This document shows, one piece after another, positions 37,456 to 49,617 of a DNA stretch of 64,000 bases. Under the pieces are notes generated by a model. That model had not been told where the DNA came from, did no database searches, and was given only the letters and a program-made list of their open reading frames with translations. The stretch covers positions 471,089 to 535,088 of the forward strand of contig CAMAXE010000001.1 in assembly GCA_945862145.1 (NCBI GenBank). Direction: 5' to 3'. The DNA is from Klebsiella pneumoniae (GTDB lineage Bacteria; Pseudomonadota; Gammaproteobacteria; Pseudomonadales; UBA5518). Position numbers and translations under genes: made by a program. Each line of letters opens with the position of its first letter. Position 1 is the stretch's first letter.

Positions 37456-39335
37456 GCCTTGCTCCTCTCGGAACCACTGCGTTTGCGCGCGATGGAGGTA
37501 ACGTTTGCCCCGCCGAGGCGGGTGCGGATGTGTCCGGCAATATGACGAGCGGTGATTGGCAAGCCGTCGTAATTGAGCACAGACACCAGCTTCTCACGGG
37601 TGGCGGCGTTGCTTTCGTTCAGCAGCAGTCGGCGCATCTGGCCGTCACGGTTCTGCTCGATCACAAAGACCGTGTCGTGATCGTTGAGGAACTGCTCGAC
37701 CTCGCGGGTGAAGGGAAAGGCGCGCAGCCGCAGCGTATCGATCGCGTAGCCCTCTTCCTCGAGAATCTCGAGAGCCTCGTAAGACGGCGAGGCAGTGGTG
37801 CCGAAGAACAGCGCACCGGTCTTCGTCGGGCGCGAGGCGGGCTTGATCTTCGGGGCCGGCACACAGGTCTTGGCGGTCTCGAATTTCCTCAGCAGGCGAT
37901 CGACGTTGCGCACGTAGGCCTCGCCGTCCTCGGTGTACACCGCATACTCGTCTCGCGAGGTGCCGCGCGCGGTGAAGGCGCCCTTGGTCGGATGCGCACC
38001 GGGGAGCGTCCGGTAGGGAATGCCATCGCCATCGACATCAAGATAGCGCCCGAAGCGCCCCTGCAGTTTGTCGAGCGCCTCGGCATCGAGCACCTTGCCG
38101 CGATCGAAGCGGTAGTCGTCGTCGAACTCGAGTGGCGGGGACATGCAGTCGTTCATGCCGAGTTCGAGATCGGTCAGCATGATCACCGGCGTCTGCAGTC
38201 GCTCGGCGAGATCGAAGGCCTGCACGGTCAGGCTGAAGCACTCGGCCGGAGTGGCCGGGAACAGCAGTACGTGCTTGGTGTCGCCGTGGGACGCGTAGGC
38301 TGCAGCAAGGATGTCGGACTGCTGCGTGCGCGTGGGCATGCCGGTGGAGGGGCCGGCACGCTGCACATCGACCAACACCGTGGGGATCTCCGCAAAGTAG
38401 GCGAGCCCGAGAAATTCGCCCATCAGCGAAAGCCCTGGACCACTGGTGGCGGTGAACGAGCGCGCGCCGTTCCAGGCGGCCCCGATCACCATGCCGATGG
38501 CTGAGAGCTCGTCCTCGGCCTGCACGATCGCATAGTTCTTCTGGCCCGTGCCGGGATCGATGCGCATCCGCGCGCAGTAACGTTCGAAGGCCTCGGCCAC
38601 CGAGGTGGACGGCGTAATGGGGTACCAGGCCATCACGGTGGCACCGCCATAGACTGCGCCCAGGCCAGTAGCCGTATTGCCATCCATCAGGATGTGATCG
38701 ATCCCGAGTATGTGTGGCGCGATATTGCCGCCGCGCGCAAGCCGCAGCCCCAGCGGGCAGTCGAAGTGCTTCATCGCATATTGATGCCCGAGTTCGAGCG
38801 CATGGATATTCGGACTGATCAGCTTTTCCTTGCCCTTGAACTGGTCCGCGATGAGATCCTTCAGCACCGCAAACTCGACCTGCAGTAGCGCTGACAGCGC
38901 ACCCACGTAGATCATGTTCTTGAACAGGAGACGCTGGCGCGCATCGGTGTACTCACGCAGGCAGATCTCGGTGAGCGGCAGGCCGATGTAGGTCACGTCA
39001 TCGCGTATCAGCCGCGGGTCGATCGGCTTGGTAGAGTCGTAGACGAAATAGCCACCCGGCTCCACCTCACGCACGTCGCGGTCCATGCTCTGCGCGTTCA
39101 CGCAGACCATGAGATCGACACCGCCACGGCGCCCGAGGTAGCCCTTGTGGCTCACCCGGACTTCGTACCAGGTGGGAAGGCCCTGGATGTTGGAGGGGAA
39201 GATGTTCCGCGGGCTCACCGGAATGCCCATGCGGAAGATCGACTTGGCGAACAGGCTGTTGGCGCTCGCCGAGCCAGTGCCGTTGACGTTCGCGAATTTG
39301 ACGACGAAATCGTTTATCGCTTGCTTGGCGCGCAT
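37452..39335 (-). CDS. korA: 2-oxoacid:ferredoxin oxidoreductase, fused gamma-alpha subunit
   Basis: 627-residue subunit with the gamma domain first (about residues 1-190, opening NDFVVKFANVNGTGSASANS) and the alpha domain after (GNTATGLGAVYGGATVMAWY and PITPSTSVAEAFERYCAR, then AIVQAEDELSAIGMVIGAAW and RSFTATSGPGLSLMGEFLGL). This is the fused KorA arrangement of two-subunit oxidoreductases such as that of Mycobacterium. ATG at 39335 gives a normal start; the frame is open 89 codons further, overlapping the end of the upstream gene by 22 bases, but the added part is not conserved. Second gene of the three-gene operon. Confidence 0.92.
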   Translation of the reverse strand: MRAKQAINDFVVKFANVNGTGSASANSLFAKSIFRMGIPVSPRNIFPSNIQGLPTWYEVRVSHKGYLGRRGGVDLMVCVNAQSMDRDVREVEPGGYFVYDSTKPIDPRLIRDDVTYIGLPLTEICLREYTDARQRLLFKNMIYVGALSALLQVEFAVLKDLIADQFKGKEKLISPNIHALELGHQYAMKHFDCPLGLRLARGGNIAPHILGIDHILMDGNTATGLGAVYGGATVMAWYPITPSTSVAEAFERYCARMRIDPGTGQKNYAIVQAEDELSAIGMVIGAAWNGARSFTATSGPGLSLMGEFLGLAYFAEIPTVLVDVQRAGPSTGMPTRTQQSDILAAAYASHGDTKHVLLFPATPAECFSLTVQAFDLAERLQTPVIMLTDLELGMNDCMSPPLEFDDDYRFDRGKVLDAEALDKLQGRFGRYLDVDGDGIPYRTLPGAHPTKGAFTARGTSRDEYAVYTEDGEAYVRNVDRLLRKFETAKTCVPAPKIKPASRPTKTGALFFGTTASPSYEALEILEEEGYAIDTLRLRAFPFTREVEQFLNDHDTVFVIEQNRDGQMRRLLLNESNAATREKLVSVLNYDGLPITARHIAGHIRTRLGGANVTSIARKRSGSERSKA

Positions 39336-41107
39336 GCCTGTCCCGCCTTGGTCACGTTGTAGAGAAATTTCTGCATATCCCAGGCGCCCGTGGGGCAGCG
39401 CTCGGCACAGAGCCCGCAGTGCAGGCAGACGTTCTCGTCCTTGACCATCACCCGCGCTGTCTGGATGAGCGGCCCGGAGACATAAAGATCCTGTTCGTGG
39501 TTGGTGGCAGGCGCACGCAAGCTGCTCCGCAGCACCGACTCCTCGGCGTCGGGCGTGAAGTTGATGCAGTCCACGGGGCAGATATCCACGCAGGCATCGC
39601 ACTCGATACAGGTCGCTGCATTGAACACCGTCTGCACATCGCAGTTCAGGCAGCGTTGAGCCTCGGCAAGCGCCGTGCGCACATCGAAGCCGAGTTCCAC
39701 TTCAAGCTTGCGGTTCTTCAACGTGAGCGAGGGGTCCGCGTGCGGCACCTTGAAGCGGTAGTCATCGGAGACCCCGTTGTCATAACTCCACTCATGCATG
39801 CCCATCTTCTGACTGATCAGCGTCACACCCGGGCCGGGGCGCTCGTGCAGATTCTGGCCGCGACAGAAGAGGTCGATGGAAATGGCCGCCTGGTGCCCGT
39901 GAGCGACAGCCGTGATGATGTTCTTCGGGCCCAGAGCCGCATCGCCGCCGAAAAAAACCTTGGGGTTGGTGGACTGGTAGGTGCGGGGATCGACCACCGG
40001 GACGCTCCAATTACCGAACTCGACGCCCACATCGCGCTCGACCCACGGGAAGGCGTTCTCCTGGCCGATGGCAATAAGCACGGCGTCACAGGGAAACTCG
40101 AGCACCTCGCCCGTGGGCACCAGACTGCGCCGACCGGTGTCGTCGTAGCGCACCTCCACGAGGTCGAAGCTCATGCCCGTCAGTTTGCCGTTGTCGTGGA
40201 GAAAGGCACGGGGAACGTGATTGTTGAGTATCGGGATGCCCTCGGCCATGGCATCTTCTTTCTCCCACGGCGAGGCCTTCATCTTGTTGAATTCGGAGCG
40301 GACGATGACCTTCACGTCCTCGCCGCCGAGCCGGCGCGCCGTGCGGCAGCAATCCATGGCCGTATTGCCCCCGCCGAGCACGATCACGCGCTTGCCGATG
40401 CTGTCGATGTGCTCGAAGGCGACGCTGGACAGCCAGTCGATACCGACATGGATGCGAGCGGCTGCCTCCTGACGGCCGGGGATGTCGAGGTCGCTTCCGC
40501 GCGGCGCGCCGGTGCCGACAAACACCGCGTCATAGTCCTCGGCAAGCACCGAGCGCAGGCTCTCGACGCGCGTATTGAAGTGCGTCGTGACGCCCATCTC
40601 GAGAATGTAACCCACCTCCTCGTCGAGCACCCCCGGTGGCAGCCGGAACACCGGGATCTGGCTGCGCATCATGCCGCCGCCCTTGCCCTGATCGTCGTAG
40701 ATGTCGATCTTGTAGCCGAGCGGCATGAGATCACGCGCCACGGTGAGCGACGCGGGCCCGGCGCCCACGAGCGCGATGTTCTTGCCGTTCTTGCGGCGGG
40801 GAATCTTGGGCATCAGGCCCGCGAGGCTGCCCTTGTTGTCGGCTGCGGCGCGCTTCAGACGACAAATGGCTACCGGCGCGTCCTCCACGCGACCCCGCCG
40901 GCATGCCGGCTCACAGGGGCGGTCACAGGTGCGCCCGAGAATGCCGGGGAACACATTGGACTCCCAGTTCAGCATGTACGCATCGGTGTAACGCTCGGCG
41001 GAAATCATCCGTATGTATTCCGGCACGGGCGTGTGCGCCGGGCAGGCGTACTGACAATCGACGACCTTGTGGAAATACTCGGGGTTAGCGATATCGGTGG
41101 GCTTCAC
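39314..41107 (-). CDS. GltD-like FAD/NAD(P) oxidoreductase with N- and C-terminal 4Fe-4S domains
   Basis: 597-residue electron-transfer flavoprotein. N-terminal Fer4_20-type domain (CQYACPAHTPVPEYI and CDRPCEPACRRG, about residues 18-75), FAD motif VGAGPASLTVARDLM, NAD(P) motif VLGGGNTAMDCCRTARRLGG, and two C-terminal clusters: CIECDACVDICPVDC (about 525-540) and CLHCGLCAERCPTG (about 570-585). It probably links NAD(P)H to the ferredoxin-type chemistry of the korAB gene products. The start is a GTG with GGAG 10 bases upstream. It overlaps korA, so the three genes are one operon; a 160-base gap with no clear promoter precedes it. Alternative: a glutamate-synthase-like or NuoG-like partner. Confidence 0.9.
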   Translation of the reverse strand: MKPTDIANPEYFHKVVDCQYACPAHTPVPEYIRMISAERYTDAYMLNWESNVFPGILGRTCDRPCEPACRRGRVEDAPVAICRLKRAAADNKGSLAGLMPKIPRRKNGKNIALVGAGPASLTVARDLMPLGYKIDIYDDQGKGGGMMRSQIPVFRLPPGVLDEEVGYILEMGVTTHFNTRVESLRSVLAEDYDAVFVGTGAPRGSDLDIPGRQEAAARIHVGIDWLSSVAFEHIDSIGKRVIVLGGGNTAMDCCRTARRLGGEDVKVIVRSEFNKMKASPWEKEDAMAEGIPILNNHVPRAFLHDNGKLTGMSFDLVEVRYDDTGRRSLVPTGEVLEFPCDAVLIAIGQENAFPWVERDVGVEFGNWSVPVVDPRTYQSTNPKVFFGGDAALGPKNIITAVAHGHQAAISIDLFCRGQNLHERPGPGVTLISQKMGMHEWSYDNGVSDDYRFKVPHADPSLTLKNRKLEVELGFDVRTALAEAQRCLNCDVQTVFNAATCIECDACVDICPVDCINFTPDAEESVLRSSLRAPATNHEQDLYVSGPLIQTARVMVKDENVCLHCGLCAERCPTGAWDMQKFLYNVTKAGQACAPSKR

Positions 41108-41267
41108 GGTTTATAGGCTCCACGTAGTTTAGGATCAGCAGTCAAACCGATGCTCCCCGGCGTAAAACTGGGCAGGGAGGCTGCAAATATCCACCGGATT
41201 GTATGACAAAAGATGCAATCTGGCTCATCCCGGAAGCTGATGTCGCAATGTCGTGGCGCAGGCATCA

Positions 41268-44250
<2,983 letters not shown>

Positions 44251-44299
44251 GCTTCAACTATAGCTGGTTTAATCGCAAATACGTCCCGCCACACCGCAC

Positions 44300-47200
44300 T
44301 CAGGCGCTCTCGGCAAGGGCCACTGCCTCATCCACGTCCACGCTGACCAGCCGCGACACCCCCGGCTCCTGCATGGTGACGCCCATAAGATGTCGTGCCA
44401 TTTCCATCGTGATCTTGTTGTGCGTTATCACGATGAACTGTACCTGCTCCGACATCTCTTTCACCAGTCTCGCGAAGCGGCCCACGTTGGCGTCATCGAG
44501 CGGTGCATCGACCTCGTCCAGCATGCAGAAGGGCGATGGGTTCAACCGGAAGATAGAGAACACCAACGAGATCGCCGTGAGAGCTTTCTCGCCGCCGGAC
44601 AGCAGGTGAATGGTCGCATTACGTTTGCCGGGCGGACGGGCCATTATGGTCACACCCGTATCGAGCAGATCGTCGCCAGTAAGCTCGAGGTAGGCGTGCC
44701 CGCCCCCGAACACCCGCGGGAACAGCTCCTGCAGACCGGCGTTCACCTTGTCAAACGTCTCCTTGAAGCGGGTACGCGTCTCGCGATCGATCTTGCGGAT
44801 GGCGTTTTCCAGCGTATCCAGCGCCTCGACCAGATCCGCGTTCTGCGCATCGAGGTAGGACTTGCGCTCCGCCTGGGCGCGGTGCTCGTCGATGGCGGCG
44901 AGGTTGATCGCACCCAAGCGCTGGATCTGCCCGGCGATGCGTTCTATCTGCGCCTGCCAAGCGGATTCCTCAGCCTCCGGCGGCAAGCTCTCGAGCACGC
45001 TGGGGAGCGAGGCATCGGCACGCTGGAGCTGCTCGAGCAGGCCTTCCAGCCGCACCTGCACGCCCTGCTGCGCCAAGCGCTCGCGCTCGAGGCCGCCACG
45101 CGCGAGCTCTGCTTCCTGCGCAGTCGTATGGCGCAGGCGCTCTGCCTCGCGCAACTCGTGTTCGATGCCCTGCACCACAGTGCGCGCCGACTGCAGCTCG
45201 CGCTCGACTTCGAGTCGCCGCCCGAGCTGGCCCTCGAGGGTAGCCTTGCCCTCGGCAATCGGCCCCACGGTGGCGGCGATCTCCTCGCACAGATGACGGC
45301 TACGGTCTTCGAGGGTGTTGAACTGTGCAGTGATGCGGGCGATGGCCCCACGCAGACCTTCGACCTGGGTGCTGAGCGATTCGCGGCGCATGGCCAGGCG
45401 GTGGGAGGCCTCGCGGCTCTCGCGTGAGCGGGCGCGGGCAGCATCGAGCGCGCTACGTCCGTCCTCGCGGGCGGTCAGCAGTTCGTCGCGCCGCTGGGTA
45501 TCGAGGGCCATGGCATCGAGCGCTGCCTCGAGCAGGCCCCGGGCCTGCGCGAGGGCGCTGCGCTGGGATGCGTGGCGCTCGCCGTACTGCTGCTGCTCGC
45601 TTCTGTTACGGCCGGCGCGAAGGTCCATCTGTTCGAGGCGAGCGGTGCAGGCACTCAGCGCCGAGCGCGCCTCGGTGTAGCGGGCCGCAGCCGCGCGCTG
45701 CTCTTGCTGGAGCCCGAGCAGGTCTTCCTCGCTCTGACGTAAGAACTCGCGGGCTTCCTCGAGCGCTCCCTGCTCGGCGGCCTCGCGCCTGCGCAGCGCC
45801 TCGCTATCGCGTTCCCCCTCGAGTAATTCGGCGGCGCGCCGAATAACGCCAGCGCGCGGATCGACATCCCGGGCAACCCGCAGCCAGTCGCGACCGAGCC
45901 AGATGCCGTCACGCGTGATCACCGATTGGCCCGCCGCGAGCGTGTCACGCAGGCGCAGCGCCTCATCGAGCGACTCCGCACCGAACACACCACCGAGCAA
46001 GCCCCCGAGATCAAAATCAGCCCGGACACGCGACAGCAAAGCGGCGCCACTCACGCCTTGGGCCGCGCCGGCGCGCGGCGAGAAGAACCCCAGCGTGCCT
46101 TGGGAGAACACTTCGAGTGACGGCGCGAGAGCGCCGATATCGGCCACGCAGATGGCCTCCAGATGGCGGCCGAGCACGGTTTCGACAGCCGTATCCCAAC
46201 CCTGGTCCACCGTGATCCGCTCGGCCAGGCGACGCGCACCCGAGAGCTGCTGCGCGGTGATCCATCCGCTCACCTTCTCGTCGCCCTGCCCCAGCGCCGC
46301 CTGCTGGAGTGCCGCGAGCGAAGCGTAGCGGCCACGCTGCTCCTGCAGTTCTCCGCGGGTCTGGTCCAGTGCGCCGTCGCGCACGCTGATGTCATGCCGG
46401 GCAGCGTCGATGCGGGCGCGCACGGCTCCGGCACGCTCCTGCCAGTCGAGGTTGATGTCCTCCAGCTCCAGGACGCGCGCCTCGCCGCTTGCGCGATCGG
46501 ACTCGAGACCGGAGGTATCGAGCTCTGCCTGCTCCCGGGTGAGCTGTTCGAGGCGTTGCGCCGACTGCGTCATCGACTCTTCTAGCTGCCGTATCCGCGA
46601 CTGCTGAACCCCTACTTCCTGACGCGGCCCCTCGGCACCGAGGTTGAACGCATCCCACTCCGTCTGCAGACGCTGCATGGACTGCTCAGCTCCCTGCAGC
46701 ATCGCTTGCGCCGCCTGGTCAGCCCCCTCGGCAGCCTCCAGCGCAGGCAGAATCTCCTGCAGTTCCGCCGACTGGCGCTCGAGCAGTCGCTCGTCGTTGC
46801 GCAGATGTTCCTCGGTGGAGCGATGGCTCTGTCTGGTCTGCTCGAGATCGAGCTCGAACTGGCGGGCCCGTTCGGCCTGCATCTGTAGCGTCTGTTCGGT
46901 ACGGGCGATCTCGGCGCCCACTGCGTAATAGCGCTCCTGGATCGCAGACTGTATGCCCGAGAGTTCCTGGTAGTGCTCGCGGGCCTTCTCCATCGAGGTT
47001 TCGATGTGGGTGTGACGGGCATTCACCTCCGCGAGCGACACCTCGCGATCGAGGATCGTGGCACCCCGTCGGCTTGCCTCGGCGTCAAGGCTCTTCCAGC
47101 CAAGTGCAAGCAATTGCGACTGCAGCAGGCGCTCTTCGGTCTTCAATTCTCGGTAGCGCTCAGCAGCGCTCGCCTGTCGCTTGAGGTGCTGGAGCTGTCG

Positions 47201-47806
47201 CTCGAGCTCCTCGCGCAGATCGGTTAGACGCTCAAGGTTCTCCCGGGTGCGGCGGATGCGATTCTCGGTGTCGCGCCGGCGGTCTTTGTAACGGGATATT
47301 CCGGCCGCCTCCTCGATGTAGACCCTGAGGTCCTCGGGCTTGGCCTCGATCAGACGCGAGATCATGCCCTGCTCGATGATCGCGTAACTGCGCGGGCCAA
47401 GCCCGGTGCCGAGGAAGATGTCGGTGATATCACGGCGGCGACAGCGCACGCCATTCAGGTAGTAGTTGGACACGCCATCACGGCTCACCATCCGGCGAAT
47501 CGCGATCTCGGCATAGCTCGCGTATTCGCCGCCCAGCGTGCCATCGGTGTTGTCGAACACCAGTTCGATGGAGGCCTGCCCGAGGGGCTTGCGCCCACTG
47601 GAGCCGTTGAAGATCACATCGGCCATGGATTCACCGCGCAGGTGCTTGGCGGAGCCCTCGCCCAGCACCCAGCGCACGGCGTCGATGATGTTGGACTTAC
47701 CGCAGCCGTTTGGCCCCACGATGGCGCACAGGTTGCTCGGGAGCTTGACGGTCGTCGGATCGACGAAGGTCTTGAAACCGGCCAATTTTATGGTTTTCAG
47801 TCGCAT
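44300..47806 (-). CDS. smc: Chromosome partition protein SMC
   Basis: Structural-maintenance ATPase that organises the chromosome with ScpA/ScpB. The 1168-residue product has Walker A GPNGCGKSNIIDAV near residue 32, two long coiled coils, a globular hinge (about residues 515-680, GWITAQQLSGARRLAERI) and the C-terminal signature LSGGEKALTAISLVFSIFRL next to Walker B CMLDEVDAPLDDANVG. It is Smc rather than MukB by head and hinge sequence. It lies just upstream of zipA in the same direction, as in Pseudomonas. ATG at 47806 gives the canonical MRLKTIKLAGFKTFVDP start. Confidence 0.97.
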   Translation of the reverse strand: MRLKTIKLAGFKTFVDPTTVKLPSNLCAIVGPNGCGKSNIIDAVRWVLGEGSAKHLRGESMADVIFNGSSGRKPLGQASIELVFDNTDGTLGGEYASYAEIAIRRMVSRDGVSNYYLNGVRCRRRDITDIFLGTGLGPRSYAIIEQGMISRLIEAKPEDLRVYIEEAAGISRYKDRRRDTENRIRRTRENLERLTDLREELERQLQHLKRQASAAERYRELKTEERLLQSQLLALGWKSLDAEASRRGATILDREVSLAEVNARHTHIETSMEKAREHYQELSGIQSAIQERYYAVGAEIARTEQTLQMQAERARQFELDLEQTRQSHRSTEEHLRNDERLLERQSAELQEILPALEAAEGADQAAQAMLQGAEQSMQRLQTEWDAFNLGAEGPRQEVGVQQSRIRQLEESMTQSAQRLEQLTREQAELDTSGLESDRASGEARVLELEDINLDWQERAGAVRARIDAARHDISVRDGALDQTRGELQEQRGRYASLAALQQAALGQGDEKVSGWITAQQLSGARRLAERITVDQGWDTAVETVLGRHLEAICVADIGALAPSLEVFSQGTLGFFSPRAGAAQGVSGAALLSRVRADFDLGGLLGGVFGAESLDEALRLRDTLAAGQSVITRDGIWLGRDWLRVARDVDPRAGVIRRAAELLEGERDSEALRRREAAEQGALEEAREFLRQSEEDLLGLQQEQRAAAARYTEARSALSACTARLEQMDLRAGRNRSEQQQYGERHASQRSALAQARGLLEAALDAMALDTQRRDELLTAREDGRSALDAARARSRESREASHRLAMRRESLSTQVEGLRGAIARITAQFNTLEDRSRHLCEEIAATVGPIAEGKATLEGQLGRRLEVERELQSARTVVQGIEHELREAERLRHTTAQEAELARGGLERERLAQQGVQVRLEGLLEQLQRADASLPSVLESLPPEAEESAWQAQIERIAGQIQRLGAINLAAIDEHRAQAERKSYLDAQNADLVEALDTLENAIRKIDRETRTRFKETFDKVNAGLQELFPRVFGGGHAYLELTGDDLLDTGVTIMARPPGKRNATIHLLSGGEKALTAISLVFSIFRLNPSPFCMLDEVDAPLDDANVGRFARLVKEMSEQVQFIVITHNKITMEMARHLMGVTMQEPGVSRLVSVDVDEAVALAESA

Positions 47807-47930
47807 CAGGGCCCTGCCAGGAGAGGTCGGCAGACCGCGCGATCGATGGCGGTGCCGAGGCCGGAAAACTACGGCGCGAGTCTACCTCTTTCGACATGCC
47901 CGGGGACACCTGCAGAGGCGGCCCCCGGTC

Positions 47931-49550
47931 TCAGGCCAGCACGGCGCTCTCGTCGACACCGTCGATCTGGATTTCGTCGAGGAAGCGCTCGGCATAGCGG
48001 ATATAAACCTTCTCGCGGACGAACAACTCGAAGATGTCGGGATCGATGTGGCCGTTGCGCCGGAAGTTGCCCAGGATCGAGAGCGCCTGCGAGAGCTTCA
48101 TGCCCTTCTTGTACGGACGGTCCGACGCGGTGAGCGCCTCGAAGATGTCGGCGATCCCCATCATGCGCGCCTGCACCGACATCTGGTCGCGGTCCAGCCC
48201 CTTGGGATAGCCCTTGCCATCCATCCGCTCATGGTGGCCACCGGCGTACTCCGGGACATTCAGCAAATGCCGCGGCCAGGGCAGGCGCTCGAGCATCTTG
48301 ATGGTGGCGACGATGTGGTAATTGATGGTCTCGCGCTCGGCTGCGGTGAGGGTGCCGGCGCGAATGGTGAGGTTCTCGATCTCGTCGGCGCTCAGGAACT
48401 CCGCCGGCACGCCGTCCGGGTTGCGCCAACGGCGCGTTATCGCAATGTTCCGCACCCGCTGCTGGTCGCCCGGGCTCATTGCCTCGCCGCCGACGTTGCA
48501 GTGACGCAGAAAATCCCGCTCCGCATCCAGCTCGCGGATCTGCTCCTGATACTCTTGCAGCAACAATGATTCATCGGCGACAGCCTCGCCCCTGGCCACG
48601 GCCAGCTGACGACGCAGGGTCTCTATCTCGACGTCGCGCTTGATGACCTCATAGCGCGTGTCGAGCAGGTGGATACGATCGAAGAGCGTATGCAATTTGG
48701 TGGCCTTGTCGACCACATGCACGGGCGTGGTGACCTTGCCGCAGTCATGCAGCATGCCGGCGATCTTCAACTCGTAACGGTCCCGCTCGCTCATGCGGAA
48801 ACCCGCGAGTGGCCCCTCGCCTACCGCATCCGCGGCCTCGGCGATCATCATGGTCAATTCCGGCACGCGCTGACAGTGGCCACCGGTGTAGGGCGATTTT
48901 TCGTCTATCGCGAGGTTGATCATGTTGATGAACGATTCGAACAACTCTTCGAGCTGGGCGATCAGCTGGCGGTTGGTGAGCGCGATGGCCGCCTGCGAGG
49001 CAAGCGATTCGGCCAGCCGGCAATCAGCTTGAGAAAAGGACACGACCGTACCTGTCGCATCGGTGGCGTTGATCAATTGCAGCACCCCGATGATCTCGCC
49101 CTCGTGGTTCTTCATCGGGACCGTGAGAAAGGAGCGGGAGCGGTACCCGGTACCTTCGTCGAATCGGCGCGTGCCCGAAAAATCGAAGCCTTGCTCGGTG
49201 TAGGCGTCCTCTATGGCCACCGTGACATCGCGGTTGACGGCGTATGCGACCACGTTGCGTTCGTTGGAACTGCCGTCGGGATCACGCAGCGCGATGTCCG
49301 GAAAACCGATGGTCCGGCCTGTCGTGCCGCCCATCGCGATCCCGAGCGAGTCGGTGCGTATGATCTCGAAACGCAGCGCCGACCCTTCACCAACTACGCG
49401 ATAGAGCGTGCCGCCGTCCGCGCGGGTAATGTCCTTGGCTGCGACCAGAATCCGCTCGAGCAGCGGGTTGATATCGCGCTCGCGGGACAACGCTACGCCG
49501 ATCTCGTTCAGCTGTTCGAGACGGCGAAAAAGGTCTTCGGTTTTATCCAT
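47931..49550 (-). CDS. GAF/HD-GYP domain protein, predicted cyclic-di-GMP phosphodiesterase
   Basis: 539-residue cytoplasmic signalling protein. A GAF sensor domain (about residues 20-200, with TGYRSRSFLTVPMKNHEGEI) is followed by HD-GYP elements: an N-terminal helix with SPYTGGHCQRV, IAGMLHDCGK (about residue 265), ETINYH, HHERMDGKGYPKGL (about 445) and GIADIFEALTASDRPYKK. Between the HD and the next His lies an insertion of roughly 110 residues, helical with RRWRNPDG and EFLSADEIENLT. The likely reaction is linearising cyclic-di-GMP. ATG at 49550 has GGGAG upstream; the open frame extends further without similarity. It stands apart from smc by 124 bases. Confidence 0.87.
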   Translation of the reverse strand: MDKTEDLFRRLEQLNEIGVALSRERDINPLLERILVAAKDITRADGGTLYRVVGEGSALRFEIIRTDSLGIAMGGTTGRTIGFPDIALRDPDGSSNERNVVAYAVNRDVTVAIEDAYTEQGFDFSGTRRFDEGTGYRSRSFLTVPMKNHEGEIIGVLQLINATDATGTVVSFSQADCRLAESLASQAAIALTNRQLIAQLEELFESFINMINLAIDEKSPYTGGHCQRVPELTMMIAEAADAVGEGPLAGFRMSERDRYELKIAGMLHDCGKVTTPVHVVDKATKLHTLFDRIHLLDTRYEVIKRDVEIETLRRQLAVARGEAVADESLLLQEYQEQIRELDAERDFLRHCNVGGEAMSPGDQQRVRNIAITRRWRNPDGVPAEFLSADEIENLTIRAGTLTAAERETINYHIVATIKMLERLPWPRHLLNVPEYAGGHHERMDGKGYPKGLDRDQMSVQARMMGIADIFEALTASDRPYKKGMKLSQALSILGNFRRNGHIDPDIFELFVREKVYIRYAERFLDEIQIDGVDESAVLA

Positions 49551-49617
49551 GTGCGCGCTCTCCCGGGTGCTTGTCGCCGTGCGAGCATAGGACAGGATGC
49601 AGCGCCCGAAAAGGCTC

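Noticed and set aside
39419..41116. 565-residue plus-strand open frame
   Set aside because: Antisense to the GltD-like flavoprotein, whose cofactor and cysteine motifs are intact.
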